Shown here: piece by piece, positions 59,301-64,000 of the stretch
Position numbering within the stretch: the stretch's first letter is position 1
How the letters are laid out: every line of letters begins with the position of its first letter
Origin: Arctopsyche grandis
Taxonomy: Eukaryota; Arthropoda; Insecta; Trichoptera; Hydropsychidae
Assembly: GCF_051622035.1 (NCBI RefSeq)
Contig: NC_135355.1
Location: 8,122,501 to 8,186,500 of the forward strand
Reading direction: 5' to 3'
Length of the DNA stretch: 64,000 nt
Position numbers and translations under genes: made by a program
Notes under the pieces: generated by a model
The model's database searches: none
What the model was told of the DNA's origin: nothing
The model's input: the letters and a program-made list of their open reading frames with translations, nothing else

Positions 59301-62300
59301 TTTTTTAAGACCGTTTAGGTACTTTAATTAAATATTATTTATGGAAGAGCTAATAACGGTGCGAATGCGTTATCGATCGACAACGAACGACGGCGAACTG
59401 ATATATATGATATATTTATATATATCAGTTCGCCTGATATAACTGATATATATGATATATATGATATATAACTGATAATATATGATATATTTGTAGATTC
59501 CACACCCAGATGCATCCTCATTTAAATTCCGAACGAATAGCCACTCACTATGTGAGTGGCTATTATATTATGTTCACAATGTATCTTATATCTATTTTAA
59601 TAGCTACGATCTATTGATCATTTTCTATTTTACAATTTTATTTTATTTTTGTTAGTAATTATAGTATTATATTATTCTAATGTTAATGTACAGCATAATA
59701 GGAAAAAGAGCTCAAAAACCCTATTTACAATTCTGCCACTCACTATGTGAATTTAATCTGTATTCTCACTTCTGTTTGTTTTTTTTTTATATTTATCCTC
59801 TTCTGCTAAAACTATCTTCAGTGACACCTCAACACACTTCCTGTTATCCAGATAAATATTACATACAAACAAATGGGTGGATTTTCATTATTTTCAAGAG
59901 ACAATGTCTTAAAATTATATACTAGTTTTTTAAATTCGATGTATGTATTAATCTAAAAAAATGTATCGTATAGGTAACATCAAATTGTATACTCAAAAAA
60001 TCTTCTCCGAGTGTGTATTCAGTTTGAAACTTATTGAAATATTCATCTGAATCAGCTCAATTCTTATTGGAATATCTTATTATTTTATCTTTCAACATAT
60101 ATGTACATATACTAAATATCATTTTAGTATTTTTGTACATATATTTTATACATAAATTAAAAAAAATGTATCTTTTTACTATCATTATAATACTTATTTT
60201 GAATATTTCTACCAAGTTTTGATGTAAAAGTACATATATGTCATAAATAAATATTAATGTTAACCCTTTGAGTGCTGACGTCTTTTCTGTTGAAAGCCCG
60301 CTACGCTGAAAATTTCGCTAACATTTTCAATTAGAATTATTTAGAAATCCAATAGAAAGCAGGTATAAAAAATTGAAGCTAATCCAAACTACTGTCTAGA
60401 TGACTACTGCCGAGGATAAAGGTGTGTTTAGACTCTCATAATATATCTTGCAACAATATAAAATATACAAAAGAAGTCTATTAATGAATGTATTTTTCCA
60501 AAACTAATTCCACCTTCTTCATTGTTGTTAAAATGTAATGCTCACTATGTAAATGGCAAGCCACAATCTAAAATACTCAGCGGTTAGGGATATCCATCGG
60601 GAAATTCTGCTATGGTTATAAATAAAGAAATTCCGGTGTATACGAATTCTTATAAACATTTACACGGATTACACAACCCACATTCAATGCTACCAGGAAA
60701 GGCTTAGGGGTAGTATTATTGTTTACTTTATACTTGCTCTGCCTATCGACATTTATACAACGCCTATCGGCGTTTTTCAGAGCCATGGACTTGTTGGCAA
60801 AACGCCAATCGGCGTTGGTCAGCATTCAAATGGTTAATGAAAATCTGCTTCCTCTTACAGTTATAGAGCAATTCCTTAAAAATTTAAATATAACTGATAA
60901 TATTAAACCATCAATATTTACAATATACATAAATATCTTACTTGCTGTAATGATAAGATCGGTTTGTTTTATCAATACAATATATGAAATGCGATATCTA
61001 TCTTAGATTCTAAAATATTTGTATTAATTTTCTTAGCATTGATAAGTACACGAATCGATGGTATTCAATGAAAATTAATATCGGCCATATTAACGAAAAT
61101 CAATAAATATTTACCTGTAGATATTTTACAATAATCTGATTTAGTTGTCAACGTATTGGCTTCTAGTTCTATTTTTACAGTATTAAGTTTGATTATTTTA
61201 CTGGCACGTCACCCGACACGTTTTAGTTAAACGATGCCAATAATTCTTTCCGTAAAAAAATATTTCGAGATAGTATCAGTACATTGCATTAACATGTAAA
61301 CATCCAGCGGTAGAGTCCGAAAATATTTAATGTTGTTACTTAACTCTTATTTATAAACATTCTCTCCAGCACGTCTTCGCTTATATATGATTGGTAAAGT
61401 GCCAGGGCTACTGCCGAATATATACGTTTTGATATTAATCAAAAATTTGTCAATGTAAATTAATTACTTTGCTATTTCGGTTTCAGGACTACACCGCGGG
61501 GAATGCAAGCCTTTCATCGTGGAAGGTCACCAGGTTGGATTGGTGCGGTCCGATTTCCTCAAACACCTCTCACGTTACCCAGAGGTAAGTATCGTTTTAA
61601 ATTCAAGGTTGAATACAAAACCGCAGGAATTATAATCGCAATGTGTTTTTTTTTCTGTTATAGGTTTTTCACGTGTCTGGAAAGTGTGTTGAATTGAACC
61701 CGGCATTTAGAGATTACAGAGAGAGAACTATTAAAGTTGCAGACGTATTGCAGAAATTAAAACTAGAAGATTGTCTTTCCCCTCTCCGTGGCTGGAGAGA
61801 TGAGGTGTTAAATCTTGATTTGTTTTTTTTTTCACAGTAAATATTGTACGGTTTTATTTAGGTTGACATTTTTGTTCGTCTGGGTCAAATTTTTTGATTA
61901 TTTTTTGACTATTGTGATGATATTCTTGAAATTTAGCACACACATGTACGTATTTCTGATGGCAATACAACATTCTATTAAAATTCAAACTATTAGTGGG
62001 AGTCAACATTCAGTCATTGTATTATAAAGCGAATGTTTACTGATGATCGAGGAAACAAAAATGAAACCTTATAAAACCATGTAACTTGAGTTTGTAGAAT
62101 AAACAGAAGTATAATTTGAATAATGGATTTATTAAAAAAAAATTCAGTGTTATGCTGTTAGTGCGCCTGGTTACCCGGATCTTTTTGAGATGGAACGGAG
62201 TGCAACATGTTTATTTGGTATTCAAAAATATGGTGTCACAATTAACGGGTATGTGAAACATCCCACTAAAGGACTGTGCATCTGGTTCCAACAAAGAAGC

Positions 62301-63077
62301 AACACTAAACAGACTTGGCCCGGTATATTTATTTGTCCTATTCCAGTTGATGGATTATTTTTGTGCAACTTTATTAATAAAATTGATCGATTTCAGGTAA
62401 ATGGGATAATATGGTCGGCGGTGGTTTATCGGTTGGTTTTGGAATTCTAGAAACGGCTGTAAAAGAAGCGGCCGAAGAAGCCTCCGTTCCCCCTAATCTC
62501 GCTAGTACTATGAAGCCCGTAGGATGTGTTAGGTATGTGTTATCATTATATATATTTATATATATATATATATATATTTACATATATATGATGTTGTTAG
62601 TAGTTATTTCGTTGTAAGTACCATGTTTTGATGTTGTAATTTTAGTTTTTATTTTGAAAGTGAGAGAGGACTTTTCCCTAATACTGAATTTATATATGAC
62701 ATGGAACTTCCAATAGACTTTATTCCTGACAATTCGGATGGTGAAGTACAAAGTTTTGAATTGTTGACCATCAGTGAGTCTTTGGACATGTTGTTTTCAC
62801 CGAGTTTCAAAACGACTAGTGCCCCGGTGGTTATCGATTTCTTAATTAGATGGGGCCTCATCACGCCCGATAATGGTATACACGTTGTTATTACTGAATA
62901 TTGATTAGGTTTGATGGTTTTGTGAATTTTTTTTTATTGTTTTTAGAACCGAACTATGCTGAATTGGTGGAATTATTACATGTTCCTTTGCGTTCTATTT
63001 ATAAATTACCTTTCCATAAGCAAGAGAACGGAAGACCAGATGCTGAATCTCATTATACCAATTTTACCAAATTGTAA
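56347..63077 (+). CDS. Nudix hydrolase with DUF4743 N-terminal region
   Basis: Seven exons join in phase to 326 aa: 56347-56416, 61487-61584, 61664-61804, 62148-62322, 62397-62532, 62646-62875 and 62947-63077. All introns are GT-AG; the donor after exon 3 (GTGTTA) is weak. The start has a good context (GCGGCATGG). Residues 1-110 (FNCFYLHGLHRGECKPFIVE and so on) are the DUF4743 region. FGIQKYGVTINGYV (about 119-132) opens the Nudix fold. GGGLSVGFGILETAVKEAAE then E (169-189) is the Nudix box, with metal-binding E185, E188 and E189 kept. This is the family of yeast YJR142W and fly CG12567-type proteins, sometimes annotated as thiamin-pyrophosphokinase-related. Yeast and plant relatives act on damaged thiamine diphosphates; the substrate here is inferred. 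Intron 1 is 5.07 kb and carries an antisense retroelement and a piggyBac MITE. Confidence 0.93.
57400..58070 (-). repeat. Degenerate tandem repeat, unit about 230 bp
   Basis: The blocks GATATAGAACTATTGTTCAA (57639) and GATATAGAATCAATTATCAA (57872) start units that share AAAATATGGAATTA, TATATTCTTT and ACAGTAAAAAA in the same order about 233 bp apart. A third, weaker unit starts near 57420. They lie between the ORF1 stop and the AAAT-rich tail. Confidence 0.7.
58192..59175 (-). CDS. Retrotransposon ORF1-type protein: PHD finger, coiled coil, FP domain
   Basis: An unbroken 327-codon frame. From M27 (59097) it reads MQCCASCETQF, then a C4HC3 PHD-like finger ending in ATWKCPRC (residues 28-78). 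A serine/proline linker follows, then a long coiled coil (about 105-185: DIKTIKTDISDLKATCE and VEDKVKDIESLQNIVHVLQ). From about 186 (LRLNNVEIKGIP) to the end (KGFQYVWVRNSNILLRK) is an FP domain, named after the baculovirus FP protein and common in insect retroelement ORF1 proteins. These proteins bind nucleic acid and assemble with the element RNA. M27 is the likelier start because the PHD finger follows directly. It runs antisense to the host gene inside its intron. Domestication cannot be excluded. Confidence 0.85.
   Translation of the reverse strand: MGSPYILVRRVNFIDCQPLVQFNLAIMQCCASCETQFSNGVQCANCKRHYDFNCAKITEGGYNRLGATKRATWKCPRCRNPQSPQSLTESPSPSLGTLLKEILDIKRNISCLPSLAEDIKTIKTDISDLKATCEFNSSKIIEAESRISAVEDKVKDIESLQNIVHVLQNKIASIEQRLRLNNVEIKGIPCKNNENVFNIFDSISKTVNCNIPKSEINYITRVPTRTSDKLLVVSFINRYIKEDFVATTRKHKNLTVNDIGVGVDNAKIYINDQLTIANKQLLTKTKSYAKDKGFQYVWVRNSNILLRKNSTSKILHIKTLDDLKKII
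59370..59565. repeat. TGATATATA repeats and two hairpins
   Basis: GCGAACTGATATATA pairs with TATATATCAGTTCGC (59392-59433), followed by several GATATATATGATATAT units. ATAGCCACTCAC pairs with GTGAGTGGCTAT (59538-59564) around a 3-nt loop. Located in intron 1 of the Nudix gene, between the retroelement and the piggyBac MITE. Confidence 0.85.
60264..60833. mobile_element. piggyBac-type MITE, TTAA-flanked, in intron 1 of the Nudix gene
   Basis: The ends CCCTTTGAGTGCTGAC and GGTCAGCATTCAAATGG are imperfect inverted repeats bordered by TTAA (60260-60263 and 60834-60837). Near the right end GCCTATCGGCGTTTTTCAGA pairs partly with GCCAATCGGCGTTGG. No transposase domain was recognised in its 570 bp. 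Its ends are related to, but distinct from, those of the 27582 element. Confidence 0.88.
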
Positions 63078-64000
63078 CTCAAGTTAAAATTAGTCGTTTA
63101 ATTATGTTATAAACATAATTTTTTTTGGGATTCCAGTGCCTAGTGTTTTTATTTTCATAAATAGCTAGTTTTTACGGTACTTAAATCTCAAGGTAGAGAT
63201 TTTGTAAGTAAATTATGCATTATACATATATGTACTCTCAATAGCATATTGAAAATTTTGTTTTGATTTAGATTTTGATGTTATTATTGGTTTAATTTTT
63301 TTTTATATTCACGTGATATATTTTATGACATTTTAAATTATTTATTTTATGTTGATTTAACAAATAATATCTACATTATATATATTTTGTTTTTAAGATA
63401 TGTAATTGTTTTTTTTTTTTTTGTAATTTTAATGTGTGAACCCTCACATCTTGTATAGCATCTTAAATTATATATAATTTATTCTCTTTACAAAAATTAT
63501 AGTTGTAAACCACTTTTTACGCTTGAAATTCCTTTATCTAATATTTGCATGGTATCCTCTTGCTATGCAAGCTTTATATCTGTATATGTATGTATAAAAT
63601 AATGGCTTAATTATAAATTTATAATTTATACAACAGTATTTTCTAATTCTTATTTAATGGAGTATTACATATTGAAATACATATTTTGTGTTTGTAGAGA
63701 ATTAATTTAGACTGAAATGTATTTCATTTTTCAATTATTATTGTTTAACTTCATTAAAAATACAATACTGTTGATATGTGTATGTATATAAAGCCGACAT
63801 TTTTTTGTAATTTATGATTAGTTTTACTGTTGGAATGTTTTACAGAAAGCGCACGCACGACTTTTTCTTATCATATTTAAATGCTATCACGATGAAGCTT
63901 GCCGTGTTTACTTTTAACTTCCACAATATGCACTAGTGCACTTCCCGTTTGTGTAATCTGTCGACTTGTTTCTGTATTGCTTGGTGCGGTGAGTATAGAA
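63078..64000 (+). other. 3' flank of the Nudix gene
   Basis: AT-rich 3' UTR and downstream DNA. No canonical AATAAA was seen close to the stop; ATTAAA occurs near 63753. No further gene was recognised before the window ends. Confidence 0.45.

Noticed and set aside
61503-61697. ATG-started 64-codon frame over Nudix exon 2
   Set aside because: It is out of phase. The true exon frame, entered from the splice site at 61487, reads GLHRGECKPFIVEG.

Overview
The window is nuclear DNA from an animal, very probably an insect. It is AT-rich, has genes split by GT-AG introns, and is full of arthropod-type transposable elements (hAT, piggyBac, pogo/Tigger, RTE-type LINE remnants, a tRNA-derived SINE, solo LTRs). 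Short palindromic ACATATGT motifs and (TA)n tracts occur throughout. The order cannot be fixed from the sequence. There are no prokaryotic-style operons or CRISPR arrays. Most open frames of 60-100 codons are chance frames in AT-rich DNA.

Three host genes were assembled exon by exon, all in the right third. (1) 42025-45022, minus strand: a two-exon Zucchini/PLD6-type phospholipase D nuclease (240 aa) of the outer mitochondrial membrane, the piRNA-biogenesis endonuclease. (2) 51306-52237, minus strand: a complete three-exon Mediator subunit 10 gene (131 aa). (3) 56347-63077, plus strand: a complete seven-exon Nudix hydrolase with the DUF4743 N-terminal region (326 aa). The three share no pathway. 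They look like independent housekeeping or germline genes in a repeat-rich landscape.

Region by region: 1-24,990 has no recognisable host gene. It holds SINE copies (3.9, 7.5 and 7.8 kb), a hAT MITE with perfect 8-bp duplication (6805-7047), a 1-kb element with 80-bp inverted ends (9043-10069), an RTE remnant (14.2-14.5 kb), a pogo/Tigger derivative with CENP-B-like remnants (17055-17864) and hAT remnants (17.9-18.2 and 19.7-20.5 kb). 25-41 kb holds a 926-bp hAT derivative with an unbroken 210-codon transposase tail, a piggyBac derivative (27582-28538), a BED-finger hAT remnant (31.7-32.1 kb), two RTE remnants, a CAGTGGCGGCTCGT-type MITE (37976-38184) and a 993-bp hAT element (39863-40855). 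45-51 kb contains a 480-bp direct duplication, solo LTRs and a degenerate hAT transposase copy whose end matches the MITEs. 54.3-55.8 kb is a hAT element with a second hAT-like element nested inside it.

The 5-kb first intron of the Nudix gene carries, on the opposite strand, an unbroken 327-codon retrotransposon ORF1-type frame (PHD finger, coiled coil, FP domain) with no recognisable reverse transcriptase, so it resembles an ORF1-only 'half-LINE'. The same intron holds a piggyBac MITE. No clearly new biological system was found. The most notable items are the ORF1-only element, the transposase-fragment hAT, a precursor-miRNA-sized hairpin upstream of MED10, and the heavy transposon load around a piRNA-pathway gene.
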